DNA of 64,000 nucleotides from Flavobacteriales bacterium (lineage in GTDB: Bacteria > Bacteroidota > Bacteroidia > Flavobacteriales_D > Sanyastnellaceae). A model generated the notes under the pieces. The model was given only the letters and a program-made list of their open reading frames with translations. It did not search any database and had not been told where the DNA came from. A program made the position numbers and the translations under genes. Shown one piece after another: positions 44,152-53,505 of the stretch; the stretch's first letter is position 1, and each line of letters opens with the position of its first letter. Where the stretch lies: assembly GCA_016780385.1 (NCBI GenBank), contig JADHLY010000003.1, positions 27,574-91,573 of the forward strand. Reading direction: 5' to 3'.

Positions 44152-45364
44152 GGATGTACAGTTTTTGTCCTGCCCGAATCATGTCTCCCCTCAATCCATT
44201 CCAAGCGCGCAATTCGCGCACGCTCACACCGTGCTTCTCGGCAATCGTGCCCAAGACGTCGCCCGACCTGACCCGATATACCGTCACCTCGGGCTCAAAG
44301 CTGACCTCAGGGGTCCGTTGTGCCTCCCACTCCAAAGCCACCGCCAAGGAGTCCATGAAGACACCAACGCATTCGGTGGGCAACACCAATGGCCAACCTC
44401 CGTCCACCGCGCCAGGCACCACAGCCTTGCGGTATTGGGGGTTGAGTTGGGCCACTTCTTCGACCGGACGGCCTGTGGCCTTGGCCAACTGATCAAACCT
44501 GACGTTCTGCCTGAGCATCACCGTATCCAACGCAAAACGCGGCACCAATGGTGCACTGGGCACCAAGCCCGCATCCACCGGATGCTCAAAGAGGTACACC
44601 AATGCAATCACCGACGGGACGTATTTGGCCGTCTCTCGCGGCAAAAACCGCCGCACCTTCCAAAAATCCCGAGAGCCAGAACGGCGGATGGCCTTGTTGA
44701 CGTTGCCCGGCCCGGCATTGTATGCGGCCAGGGCAAGGTGCCAATCTCCGTCGTACATGTCGTGCAATCGCCCCAAAAACCGGCACGCTGCTTCCGTTGC
44801 CGCGTATGGGTCGCGGCGCTCATCCACCCAACTGTTGATCTCCAAATCTTGACTGCGCCCTGTGGCGTACATGAATTGCCACAGTCCAGTGGCCCCTGCA
44901 CCGCTCCGGGCCAAGGGGTTGAGTCCGCTTTCCAAGACGGGTAAGTACTTGAGCTCGAGCGGCAGATTGTGCCGGTCCAATGCCGCTTCAAAAAGTGGAA
45001 AATAATGCGCCGCCCGGCCCATCATCTTGCCGAGAAACCTCGGGCGGTTTCGCATCATGAATACGATGCGGTCCAACACTGCGCCATTGGGCCGCAGGTC
45101 CATCGGAGACCGGCGGTCTAGGTCCATCAACGCCGCAACCACGGCTGCGGTATCCAGGTCGCTCGACAGAGAGCGGCTCGACGTTCCAGCATACCATACC
45201 GCACTGTCTGTACTGACGCAATGGGCTTCAGCACACCATTGCAGCCAAAGCGAATCTGCACGGTCCGCCAGCAGCATTCCTGCTCCAGTGCTGTCCAATG
45301 ACAAAGTGTCCGGTTCAATTGCGGCCGCATTCAACGGCCCGATCCACAAGGCCATTAAGACCAT
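44135..45364 (-). CDS. Lytic transglycosylase with LysM domain (MltD-like)
   Basis: SLT motifs LPVLESGLNPLARSGAGATGLWQFM, LAAYNAGPGNVNKAI; LysM YRVRSGDVLGTIAEKHGVSV. Confidence 0.93.
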   Translation of the reverse strand: MVLMALWIGPLNAAAIEPDTLSLDSTGAGMLLADRADSLWLQWCAEAHCVSTDSAVWYAGTSSRSLSSDLDTAAVVAALMDLDRRSPMDLRPNGAVLDRIVFMMRNRPRFLGKMMGRAAHYFPLFEAALDRHNLPLELKYLPVLESGLNPLARSGAGATGLWQFMYATGRSQDLEINSWVDERRDPYAATEAACRFLGRLHDMYDGDWHLALAAYNAGPGNVNKAIRRSGSRDFWKVRRFLPRETAKYVPSVIALVYLFEHPVDAGLVPSAPLVPRFALDTVMLRQNVRFDQLAKATGRPVEEVAQLNPQYRKAVVPGAVDGGWPLVLPTECVGVFMDSLAVALEWEAQRTPEVSFEPEVTVYRVRSGDVLGTIAEKHGVSVRELRAWNGLRGDMIRAGQKLYIHADPR

Positions 45365-45389
45365 GGGCCGACACTTCAAAAGGGTTAAA

Positions 45390-45560
45390 TCACCCTTTGT
45401 CGTCCTCATTCTGCCCTTTGCCGTCTTCCTGTGTGGCATCCTTAAATTCCTTGACCCCGCGGCCTAGGCCGCGCATGAGCTCAGGAATCTTACGGCCTCC
45501 GAAAAGCAGCAAGACAACGAGGACAATCAGAATGACTTGTGTAGGTCCAATGGCTCCCAT
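45390..45560 (-). CDS. tatA: Twin-arginine translocase TatA/TatE
   Basis: [32 protein letters not shown]. Confidence 0.93.
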   Translation of the reverse strand: MGAIGPTQVILIVLVVLLLFGGRKIPELMRGLGRGVKEFKDATQEDGKGQNEDDKG

Positions 45561-45663
45561 CCTGTGGATTTTGGGACCAAGTTCGGCGAAAACCCGACAT
45601 CTCTTGCACGTGAAAAAGTCGAGGAGCGTTAAAAAGCCGATCACGACGCGGCCAATTCCCGGT

Positions 45664-46545
45664 TCACATGCAGGAAACGTTGTCAATCAACCGGACCCCA
45701 CCGAGGCGCACGGCAGCAAATACCCGCATCTCTTCCTGATGCAACGGGCCGGACTCCAACGTATCTGCCCTCGCTACAGAAAGGTATTCCACTTCAAACC
45801 CGGCCGCCTCCAAGGACTTCTTGGCCGCCTCCACCACAGCGGGTCGGGTGTCTGCCGCCACGCGCAAAAGCGCATCGTGTAGCTGCGGCGCCAGCATCCT
45901 CAGCTCCGCCGACAACCGCTGGTTTCGCGAGCTCATGGCCAGTCCATCCTGCTCCCTGCGGGTGGGCACAGCGACCACCTCCAAACTTTCAAACTCCAAT
46001 GCCACCAATTGCCGGATCACGGCCAGTTGCTGCCAGTCTTTTTCTCCAAAAAAGGCCCAATGCGGCTGGGTGAGCTCAAACAAAGTGCGCACCACACCGA
46101 CGACACCATCGAAGTGGCCCGGACGCATCTCACCTTCCAACGAAGCGGTCAAGGTCCCATAATCCACAGGCTCGGCAACAAGCGGAACACCGCCTGGATA
46201 CATCTCCTCAAGCGTTGGGAACACCACTGCATCAGCACCTGCTTCTGACAAGAGTTGAACGTCCTCATCCGGCGTCATCGGATATGTGGCAAAATCTTGT
46301 TCTTCGTTGAATTGAGTGGGGTTGATGAAAATGCTGACCACCACCTCTGTGGGCTCCCCAACGATGCTGTCGGCCAGTGCTCGTGCGGTCCGAACAAGGT
46401 CCGCATGTCCTTGGTGCAAGGCCCCCATGGTCGGCACAAACAGGACCTTAGCCCCATCGCTGTAGCGCAACTGAATGTCCGTCCGCCAATCGCTGAACCT
46501 CTCGAACTTCAGGGTCTTTTTACCCCTTTTCACCCCCAAATCCAT
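45664..46545 (-). CDS. panC: Pantoate--beta-alanine ligase
   Basis: [44 protein letters not shown]. Confidence 0.95.
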   Translation of the reverse strand: MDLGVKRGKKTLKFERFSDWRTDIQLRYSDGAKVLFVPTMGALHQGHADLVRTARALADSIVGEPTEVVVSIFINPTQFNEEQDFATYPMTPDEDVQLLSEAGADAVVFPTLEEMYPGGVPLVAEPVDYGTLTASLEGEMRPGHFDGVVGVVRTLFELTQPHWAFFGEKDWQQLAVIRQLVALEFESLEVVAVPTRREQDGLAMSSRNQRLSAELRMLAPQLHDALLRVAADTRPAVVEAAKKSLEAAGFEVEYLSVARADTLESGPLHQEEMRVFAAVRLGGVRLIDNVSCM

Positions 46546-46636
46546 CCTTGTATTCAAGCCAAAACAACGTGGCAACAAACAGTGCCAATGAGTGTCAACA
46601 CTTACGAAATCAACGGCCTGAAAGTAGCGTCAATCC

Positions 46637-46667
46637 TTGAAAAACCGCCATTTCTGGCTTATATTTG
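46637..46667 (+). promoter_or_regulatory. Promoter TTG-N20-TATATTTG
   Basis: Consensus Bacteroidota -33/-7 arrangement upstream of the GT5-domain gene. Confidence 0.65.
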
Positions 46668-46703
46668 AGTCAAGCCTGTAATTATTTCCGGAAACCGAGA
46701 TTC

Positions 46704-47534
46704 ATGAGCAAGACCCGCATTCTTTACGTTAGTCAAGCAATTCAACCGTTCCTTCCGGAAAGCCCAATCAGCAAGGCAAGCCGGCATATTCCTCAGGGAA
46801 TCCATGAGCGGGGCCGCGAAATCCGCGTATTCATGCCTCGCTTTGGCGTCATCAACGAGCGCCGTCACCAGCTTCATGAGGTCATCCGTCTTAGCGGCAT
46901 GAACCTCAACGTCAACGACACTGATCACCCCCTGATCATCAAGGTCGCCTCCATCCCTACGGCACGGATGCAGGTATACTTCATCGACAACGAGCACTAC
47001 TTCAAGAAGAAAGTGACCTGGTTTGATGCCAAGGACAAACTGGTCCCTGACAACGACGAGCGCGCCATCTTCTTCGCCCGCGGAGTTTTGGAGACGGTGC
47101 GCAAATTGAGCTGGGCGCCGGATATCATCCATTGCCACGGCTGGATGGCTTCGCTGGTTCCCCTCTACTGCAAGCAGATGTTCAATGGCGATGCTCACTT
47201 CGAGAACACCAAAATCGTCACAAGCCTGTACGATGAGGGCTTCAGTGGCACCTTGAACGGTAGCCTCCACGAAAAAATCACGTACGACGGCATCACTGCT
47301 GACGCTGTCACAGACATTCAGTTGCCCACCTTTGACGCCCTCAACAAATTGGCCATCGCACATTCCGATGCCATCGTTGCAGGATCAGAAGAGCTTACCC
47401 CCGATACACAGGCCGCATTTAGCGGTGCTGATGTGCCCACCATGAACTACATGGAGGCTGAACTGGGGGCCGCAGAAATGGCCACTTTCTACGACAGTAT
47501 TCTGGAGGGAAAGGAGGAGGCCGTTGAGGAATAA
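46704..47534 (+). CDS. Lone starch/glycogen synthase N-terminal-like (GT5) domain protein
   Basis: Overall similarity to GT5 N-terminal domain (VFMPRFGVINERRHQLHEV, WAPDIIHCHGWMASLVPLY); no C-terminal GT1 domain. Confidence 0.8.
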   Translation: MSKTRILYVSQAIQPFLPESPISKASRHIPQGIHERGREIRVFMPRFGVINERRHQLHEVIRLSGMNLNVNDTDHPLIIKVASIPTARMQVYFIDNEHYFKKKVTWFDAKDKLVPDNDERAIFFARGVLETVRKLSWAPDIIHCHGWMASLVPLYCKQMFNGDAHFENTKIVTSLYDEGFSGTLNGSLHEKITYDGITADAVTDIQLPTFDALNKLAIAHSDAIVAGSEELTPDTQAAFSGADVPTMNYMEAELGAAEMATFYDSILEGKEEAVEE

Positions 47535-47538
47535 GACG

Positions 47539-47593
47539 CGATACGCAACCGTATCGAACCGAAGGACCGACCCATACGGGGAGGACGGTCCTT
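47539..47593. other. Two consecutive hairpins (CGATAC-N6-GTATCG; AAGGACCG-N16-CGGTCCTT)
   Basis: Perfect inverted repeats in the intergenic region after the GT5 gene. Confidence 0.5.
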
Positions 47594-47654
47594 GACGGCC
47601 TTCGCATACCCCTTTTTCTGTACGACCTTGGCGGCCCGAAACCCATCCTCTCGC

Positions 47655-48932
47655 ATGCGGACAACTGGCATTGCCCTCTTCTTAACATTTTCGTTGCTGG
47701 TCGCGGTGACCACTGGTTGTCGCAAACCCGACGGAAACATTGGATTGGCCCTGCAGCCAGAGGAAGAGCTGCTCGCCCTCACCACGGACACCTTGCCCTT
47801 GTCCATTGCAATGGTACCCGTCGACTCCTTGAGGACAGACAAGCGCAGCCGACTGTTGTTGGGAAGCACCATCGACCCCGTCAGCGGCTTGACTGAAGCT
47901 TGGTTCTCGACCGAACTGCGCTTGTCCCAAACCTCCATTGACTTTGGAGAAAATCCCGTGTGCGACAGTGTCGTGTTTACACTGAAGCACAACGCTCCTT
48001 CGTATGGGCTCATCATGGACCAGCAAATCAAGGTGGAACAACTCACCGACACCCTGGTCTTCGACACAGCCTACTACGCCAACAACAGACAGCAAACCAC
48101 AGGAATCAACCTCGTCGACGCCACACGACAACCGGTGCAAATGCACCCCAGTAACCCGTTGCTAATCGGCTCCGACACCTTGAGCGCACAAGTCCGCATC
48201 ATGCTGCAAACCAGTTTTGGACAGAGCATTCTAAACGCCGATACCACCGTTTTTTCCAGCAATGTCGAATGGCGCAAATGGTTCAAGGGCCTCAGGGTGC
48301 GCTCCCAATCTGGTGGAGGCGGCATCGTCAGCCTTGAACCCAATGTTGGGGTCTCATACCTGCGCATCCATTACCACAACACCACCGACACTACGAGCTA
48401 CGACCTCTTGATCAACAGCAACTCAACCAGGGTCACCCATTTCCGCCATGTCTGGCCAGAACCATACGCCGACTTGAATGACAGCAATGTGGTAGAGGGG
48501 ACAGATCAGGTGGTGCTGTTGGGATGTGCCGGCTCCTATCTCCGGATCAACCTGTCTGGATTGGACACCCTCGATTTGCCTGAGGGCGCAGTGATCAACC
48601 GGGCCCAAATCACCCTTCCTGTGGACATGAGCCCGACCAAGCTCAGTAGGCCCTCCTTCCTCACCGCTTTTCTCAAGAACGAAGGAGGGGGCATCGAACT
48701 CACCCCGGAGGCCACCTCTCCAGGCGTGGCCTACAACGGAGCGTTTGACCCTGAACTGGAGGCTTACGTAATCAACATGCCCGTGTATGCGCAGCGCAGG
48801 CTGAACGGAGAGGACAACCGGCCCTACGTCTACCTCTACTCCGAACTCTCTTCTGTGGCACTCGAGCAGGTGGTGTTTAACACCCCCTTGGCCGCCACTC
48901 CGGCCCAGCTTGTCGTCACATGGTCTCAATGA
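47655..48932 (+). CDS. DUF4270 family lipoprotein
   Basis: Lipobox VAVTTGC; PLSIAMVPVDSLRTDKRSRLLLGSTIDPVSG. Confidence 0.8.
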   Translation: MRTTGIALFLTFSLLVAVTTGCRKPDGNIGLALQPEEELLALTTDTLPLSIAMVPVDSLRTDKRSRLLLGSTIDPVSGLTEAWFSTELRLSQTSIDFGENPVCDSVVFTLKHNAPSYGLIMDQQIKVEQLTDTLVFDTAYYANNRQQTTGINLVDATRQPVQMHPSNPLLIGSDTLSAQVRIMLQTSFGQSILNADTTVFSSNVEWRKWFKGLRVRSQSGGGGIVSLEPNVGVSYLRIHYHNTTDTTSYDLLINSNSTRVTHFRHVWPEPYADLNDSNVVEGTDQVVLLGCAGSYLRINLSGLDTLDLPEGAVINRAQITLPVDMSPTKLSRPSFLTAFLKNEGGGIELTPEATSPGVAYNGAFDPELEAYVINMPVYAQRRLNGEDNRPYVYLYSELSSVALEQVVFNTPLAATPAQLVVTWSQ

Positions 48933-48955
48933 CCCACCTGAACCGCAAAGGAGCG

Positions 48956-48963
48956 TAACTTTA
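48956..48963 (+). promoter_or_regulatory. Candidate -7 box TAACTTTA, 4 nt before glmS ATG
   Basis: TAACTTTA-TATC-ATG. Confidence 0.4.
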
Positions 48964-48967
48964 TATC

Positions 48968-50815
48968 ATGTGCGGAATCGTAGGATACTTGGGCAATCAG
49001 GACGCCTTTCCCATCCTGATCAAAGGACTAAAACGCCTCGAATACCGTGGCTATGACAGCGCAGGTGTCGCGGTGCTTTCCGAAAATGGTCAGCTCGAGT
49101 ACCACCGCCGCAAGGGAAAGGTGGACGACCTGCTTCAGCACATGGAAGGCAAGGTGCCCGACGGCAACATGGGCATCGGCCACACGCGATGGGCCACGCA
49201 CGGGCCACCCAACGATGTCAATGCCCACCCTCACCTCAGCGGAGATGGAGAACTCGCGCTCATCCACAACGGCATCATCGAGAACTACCATGCCCTCAAA
49301 GAGACATTGGTAGCACGTGGTCATACGTTTTACAGTGACACCGATACCGAAGTCCTGGTGCATCTGATTGAGGAAATCATGAAGAGCAGCGAGGGGCTCG
49401 ACCTCTTTGAGGCCACACGTGTCGCACTCAATGAAGTCGTGGGCGCCTATGCCATTGCTGTCGTAGATACGCGACGGCCGCATGAACTGGTCCTCGCCAG
49501 AAAATCTAGCCCGCTCGTGATAGGGATTGGGGATGGGGAGTTCTACATCGCCTCTGATGCAAAGCCTATCATTGAGTACACCAAGAATGTGGTCTACCTC
49601 GATGACGAAGAGGTCGCCCGAGTGTCATTGAGCAGTGGGTTGAAAATCCGCACCATCGCCAACCACAAGGTCACACCGGTCATCACGGAGTTGGAGATGG
49701 CCATGGAGTCCATCGAAAAAGGCGGCTACGAGCACTTCATGCTCAAGGAGATCCACGAGCAGCCCCGCTCCATCGCAGATTGCCTCCGCGGCCGCCTCAG
49801 GCTCGGCCACGAAACCATTCGCATGGCCGGCATCGACGACCACGAAGAAATGTGGGCCGAGGCCAAAAGGCTCATCATTGTGGCGTGTGGCACCAGCTGG
49901 CACGCCGGGTTGATCGCGGAGTACATGCTGGAGGATTTCGCGCGCATTCCCGTCGAAGTGGAGTACGCCAGTGAGTTCCGCTACCGGAACCCCGTCATCG
50001 GCAAGGGGGACATCCTCATCGCCATCAGCCAATCTGGTGAGACCGCCGACACCTTGGCCGCCATTCGCATGGCCAAGGAAAAGGGCGCCCACGTGTTTGG
50101 CATCTGCAATGTGGTAGGATCCAGTATTTCGCGCGAATCACACAGTGGAGCGTACACACACGCCGGCCCAGAGATTGGTGTGGCATCGACGAAAGCGTTT
50201 ACCGCGCAACTCGCTGTCCTGGCCCTCGTCGCCATGCGTGTGGGCAGGTTGAGGGGCGCGCTCGACCAACTGCGCTTCAACCGCCTTTTGGTCGAACTCG
50301 ATGCCATCCCAGAAAAGGTGGAGGCCTTGATGAAAAGCGAGTCGAAAATCGAAGCCCTTGCGGAGTTGTACAAAGACCGTCCCAACGCTTTGTTTCTGGG
50401 AAGGGGATACAACTTTCCCGTCGCCCTTGAAGGGGCATTGAAGCTGAAAGAAATCAGTTACATCCACGCTGAAGGATACCCTGCTGCGGAGATGAAACAC
50501 GGGCCCATCGCGCTGATTGACGAAAACATGCCCGTCTTTGTCGTCGCCACAAAAGATGCCCACTACGACAAGGTGGTGTCCAACATTCAGGAGGTCAAGG
50601 CCAGGGGCGGCCAGGTCATTGCCATCGTCACCCGCGGAGATACCGAAGTGGCCACCATGGCAGAGCACGTAATCGAGGTGCACAACAGTGATGATGCATT
50701 CGTCCCCATGCTGAGCACCATTCCGTTGCAATTGCTCAGCTACCACATCGCTGTAAAGCTTGAGCGCAATGTGGATCAGCCGCGCAACCTTGCCAAAAGC
50801 GTAACGGTCGAATAA
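48968..50815 (+). CDS. glmS: Glucosamine--fructose-6-phosphate aminotransferase (isomerizing)
   Basis: MCGIVGYLGNQDAFPILIKGLKRLEYRGYDSAGVA; SIS domains; C-terminal DQPRNLAKSVTVE. Confidence 0.98.
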   Translation: MCGIVGYLGNQDAFPILIKGLKRLEYRGYDSAGVAVLSENGQLEYHRRKGKVDDLLQHMEGKVPDGNMGIGHTRWATHGPPNDVNAHPHLSGDGELALIHNGIIENYHALKETLVARGHTFYSDTDTEVLVHLIEEIMKSSEGLDLFEATRVALNEVVGAYAIAVVDTRRPHELVLARKSSPLVIGIGDGEFYIASDAKPIIEYTKNVVYLDDEEVARVSLSSGLKIRTIANHKVTPVITELEMAMESIEKGGYEHFMLKEIHEQPRSIADCLRGRLRLGHETIRMAGIDDHEEMWAEAKRLIIVACGTSWHAGLIAEYMLEDFARIPVEVEYASEFRYRNPVIGKGDILIAISQSGETADTLAAIRMAKEKGAHVFGICNVVGSSISRESHSGAYTHAGPEIGVASTKAFTAQLAVLALVAMRVGRLRGALDQLRFNRLLVELDAIPEKVEALMKSESKIEALAELYKDRPNALFLGRGYNFPVALEGALKLKEISYIHAEGYPAAEMKHGPIALIDENMPVFVVATKDAHYDKVVSNIQEVKARGGQVIAIVTRGDTEVATMAEHVIEVHNSDDAFVPMLSTIPLQLLSYHIAVKLERNVDQPRNLAKSVTVE

Positions 50816-50842
50816 GAACGGGCCCAGCGGACCGCTTTGGGG

Positions 50843-52306
50843 TCAGGTACGCCACCCATTTTCGGCGAGTGCCTCAAACCGATCGAGCATCGCGTCCAAG
50901 TCGGACAATTCAGTGAGCGGGTTCATCAGGGTACACCTCAACCACACCCGACCACCAAATCGGGTCTGCACCACGTATTGAGGACCTTGCTCCAAATGCG
51001 CCTGTCGCAACTTCTTTGTGAAATCATTGGCCTCCTCCTCACCCATGGTTCCCGTTGGCACCAACCGGAAGCAGACAATGTTGGCCTGGGGTGACATGGC
51101 CAGTTCCCATCCCCGGTTTTGTCGCGCTCGAACCCGTTCGGCCAAAGCCTGACCCAGCTCAAACAAACGGTCCACAAGCACCCCCCAGATTTCCGGTCCG
51201 TATTCCTCCAAAACCGCCGCCACACGCGTAGACAACATCCGCTTGGTGCACTCAAACGTGCGCTTGCCAAAATTCCACCACTCCGGGTCCTCCGCATCAC
51301 TCCACAGGTATTCGGCAGACTGGGTAAACGGCAAAAAGCCCATCTCATGCTGGCGGTAAAACAAGCCAGTGCACAATGCGGGCACCCCCATGATCTTGTG
51401 AAAGTCCATGGCCACACTGTCCGCCCTGTCCATGCCAGCAACCAAGTGTGCGTGCTTCTTACTGAATGCCGCAGGCGCCCCGTGCGCCCCATCCACATGA
51501 AACCAGATGCCCCGCTGCTCCGCAAAGTCCGCAATCATCTCCAAGTCGTCGTATGCCCCTGAACTCGTGGTACACGCACTGCCCACAACGGCCACCACCC
51601 GCCTGCCTTTTTCGACCATCGCGTCAAACGCTTGATCAAGGCCCTTGCGGGTCATGCTGTGCGCAGCATCGGTAGGCACCAACCCAACACCTTCGCGTCC
51701 CCAACCCATAGTCCTCACCGCACGATCCACACAATAATGAGCCTGATCTGAGACCAAGATTCCCCCCTTTCCATCGTCTCCACGTTCCCACACATCCTCT
51801 GCCTCACCACCCGCAGACCTGCGCGCCGCTAGCAAAGCCACCAAATTGGCCAAAGTGCCTCCGTGACACATGACACCACCACATCCTTCAGGCAGCCCCA
51901 ACATCTGACCGATTTTGGCCATCAAGACCTCCTCCATGGCGGAGTTTGTCGGGCCCATCTCGTAAATCGCCCCTCCGTTGTTCAGGACATCCGTCACCAA
52001 CCCTACCAATCCGCCCTCGGGAAATGGCACCGCCACCTGATGGCCCATATACCTGGGGTCGTGCAGTGAATTGGAACGCTCCATCACCTCTTTGAGCAGC
52101 GGAACCAAGCCTTCAGGACGTTCCAATCGATCAGACCAATGCACCATCTCAGCCTCTGGGTTTGTCCAAGGCATAGAACGCGCACGTTCCTGAGACTGGG
52201 CCATTTTGAGGTGTTCAACCACATCTCGCAAGACCTCTTCTCCCAACTGCGCAAAGCGATCAGGGTCATAAGCCCGCTTCAATAGAGGGTGCAACGGCTC
52301 CAACAT
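50843..52306 (-). CDS. Pyridoxal-dependent decarboxylase (group II, aromatic-L-amino-acid/diaminobutyrate type)
   Basis: FHVDGAHGAPAAFSKKH, DSVAMDFHKIMGVP PLP-lysine motif. Confidence 0.9.
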   Translation of the reverse strand: MLEPLHPLLKRAYDPDRFAQLGEEVLRDVVEHLKMAQSQERARSMPWTNPEAEMVHWSDRLERPEGLVPLLKEVMERSNSLHDPRYMGHQVAVPFPEGGLVGLVTDVLNNGGAIYEMGPTNSAMEEVLMAKIGQMLGLPEGCGGVMCHGGTLANLVALLAARRSAGGEAEDVWERGDDGKGGILVSDQAHYCVDRAVRTMGWGREGVGLVPTDAAHSMTRKGLDQAFDAMVEKGRRVVAVVGSACTTSSGAYDDLEMIADFAEQRGIWFHVDGAHGAPAAFSKKHAHLVAGMDRADSVAMDFHKIMGVPALCTGLFYRQHEMGFLPFTQSAEYLWSDAEDPEWWNFGKRTFECTKRMLSTRVAAVLEEYGPEIWGVLVDRLFELGQALAERVRARQNRGWELAMSPQANIVCFRLVPTGTMGEEEANDFTKKLRQAHLEQGPQYVVQTRFGGRVWLRCTLMNPLTELSDLDAMLDRFEALAENGWRT

Positions 52307-52472
52307 GTCACAAAAATCCGGATATCACGCACTAATTGACACATGCTCCAACAAATTATTTACCTGATTCACAGGGTGTCAACAACACACTATGTGGAAA
52401 AAGCGTGGATATGTTCATTTGCATGAAGAGAATTGCTTTTCTTGCGCCCGAAATCCATTCTGAACCTACAAG

Positions 52473-53417
52473 ATGAAGCACATCCTGTCTGCCCTCGCCC
52501 TGGTTGCCCTGTTCGCAGTCACGGCCAACGCCCAGAAGCAATTCGGTGGCGAGCACAACATTGAACTTCAGTTCACCCCTCTCGGTGACTCGCCCATTGA
52601 TGGTACCACCATCAAGTACCGGAACTTCACAGACGAAGAGTCTGCGTTCCGTCTGAGCCTCACCTTCAACAGCGCCAACGAGAAGTCCATCGGCTTCCGT
52701 CAGTTCGATTTCAACGGTGTAGGCCGCCCAACACCTTACTTCTCCATCATGCCTGATGGAACGGTAGTCGCTGGTGGTATTCCTGCCATCGCTGGTGCAT
52801 ACGTCACTTCCGGTGATGACGAGATCCCAAGCCCAGATCTCTACGATACATACAGCACCTCTTCTTTCATGATTGCTCCCGGTTACGAGAAGCACTTCGA
52901 TGCCGGCGGTGACCGCTTGAGCCCGTACATCGGATTCGAGATCGGATACGGAATCACCAACTCCTCAATGGAGCAGGAGTTCTGGAGCGCCGACGACGAG
53001 AACCAGGTCGGTGACCAGGACCAGTACATCGTCTGGACACAGACCCTGAGCCAGAGCGCCAGCATGTTCAAGCTCGGCCTCGTGACCGGTTTTGACGCCT
53101 ACCTCACCGATTACCTCTACATGGGTGCTGAAGCCGGACTCGGTTTCATGAGCTCAAAGGTGAACGACATGGAGATTGCTGCTACGGACAATGTGGCCTA
53201 CAACCTGTTCTGGGGCACCCAGAATGCTGTAGACCCCAGCGACCTGACCGAGATGCCCGCTCCCATCCAGGGCAGCGTGGACCTCGCCGGTCACGCTTAC
53301 AGCGGACAGCACCCTGCCAACATCAACGACCGTCCTTTCTGGACCGGTAACCAGCAGGGCGGAAGCCTCGGAACCCAGTTCCAGGCTCAGCTCCGTATTG
53401 GATACCTCTTCCAGTAA
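52473..53417 (+). CDS. Secreted/outer-membrane beta-barrel-like protein
   Basis: Signal peptide MKHILSALALVALFAVTANAQ; alternating amphipathic strands; strong terminator downstream. Confidence 0.65.
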   Translation: MKHILSALALVALFAVTANAQKQFGGEHNIELQFTPLGDSPIDGTTIKYRNFTDEESAFRLSLTFNSANEKSIGFRQFDFNGVGRPTPYFSIMPDGTVVAGGIPAIAGAYVTSGDDEIPSPDLYDTYSTSSFMIAPGYEKHFDAGGDRLSPYIGFEIGYGITNSSMEQEFWSADDENQVGDQDQYIVWTQTLSQSASMFKLGLVTGFDAYLTDYLYMGAEAGLGFMSSKVNDMEIAATDNVAYNLFWGTQNAVDPSDLTEMPAPIQGSVDLAGHAYSGQHPANINDRPFWTGNQQGGSLGTQFQAQLRIGYLFQ

Positions 53418-53436
53418 TCGGAAATCAACCCCATTC

Positions 53437-53471
53437 AAAAAGCCCTGCCCTCACCGGCGGGGCTTTTCTTT
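53437..53471 (+). terminator. Rho-independent terminator after the outer-membrane protein gene
   Basis: AAAAGCCCTGCC-CTCACC-GGCGGGGCTTTTCTTTT. Confidence 0.85.
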
Positions 53472-53505
53472 TGTCCCATCCACAGTTCAGAAGCAACTTG
53501 ACCGC

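Noticed and set aside
43426-44944. Long plus-strand ORFs opposite DUF4837 and mltD genes
   Set aside because: Low-complexity Pro/Arg/His shadow translation; minus-strand genes have clear domains.
52380-52405. DnaA-box-like TTTTCCACA (minus strand) in the intergenic AT-rich region, possible oriC
   Set aside because: Single imperfect box, no cluster, and no dnaA/dnaN or other origin-associated genes in the window.
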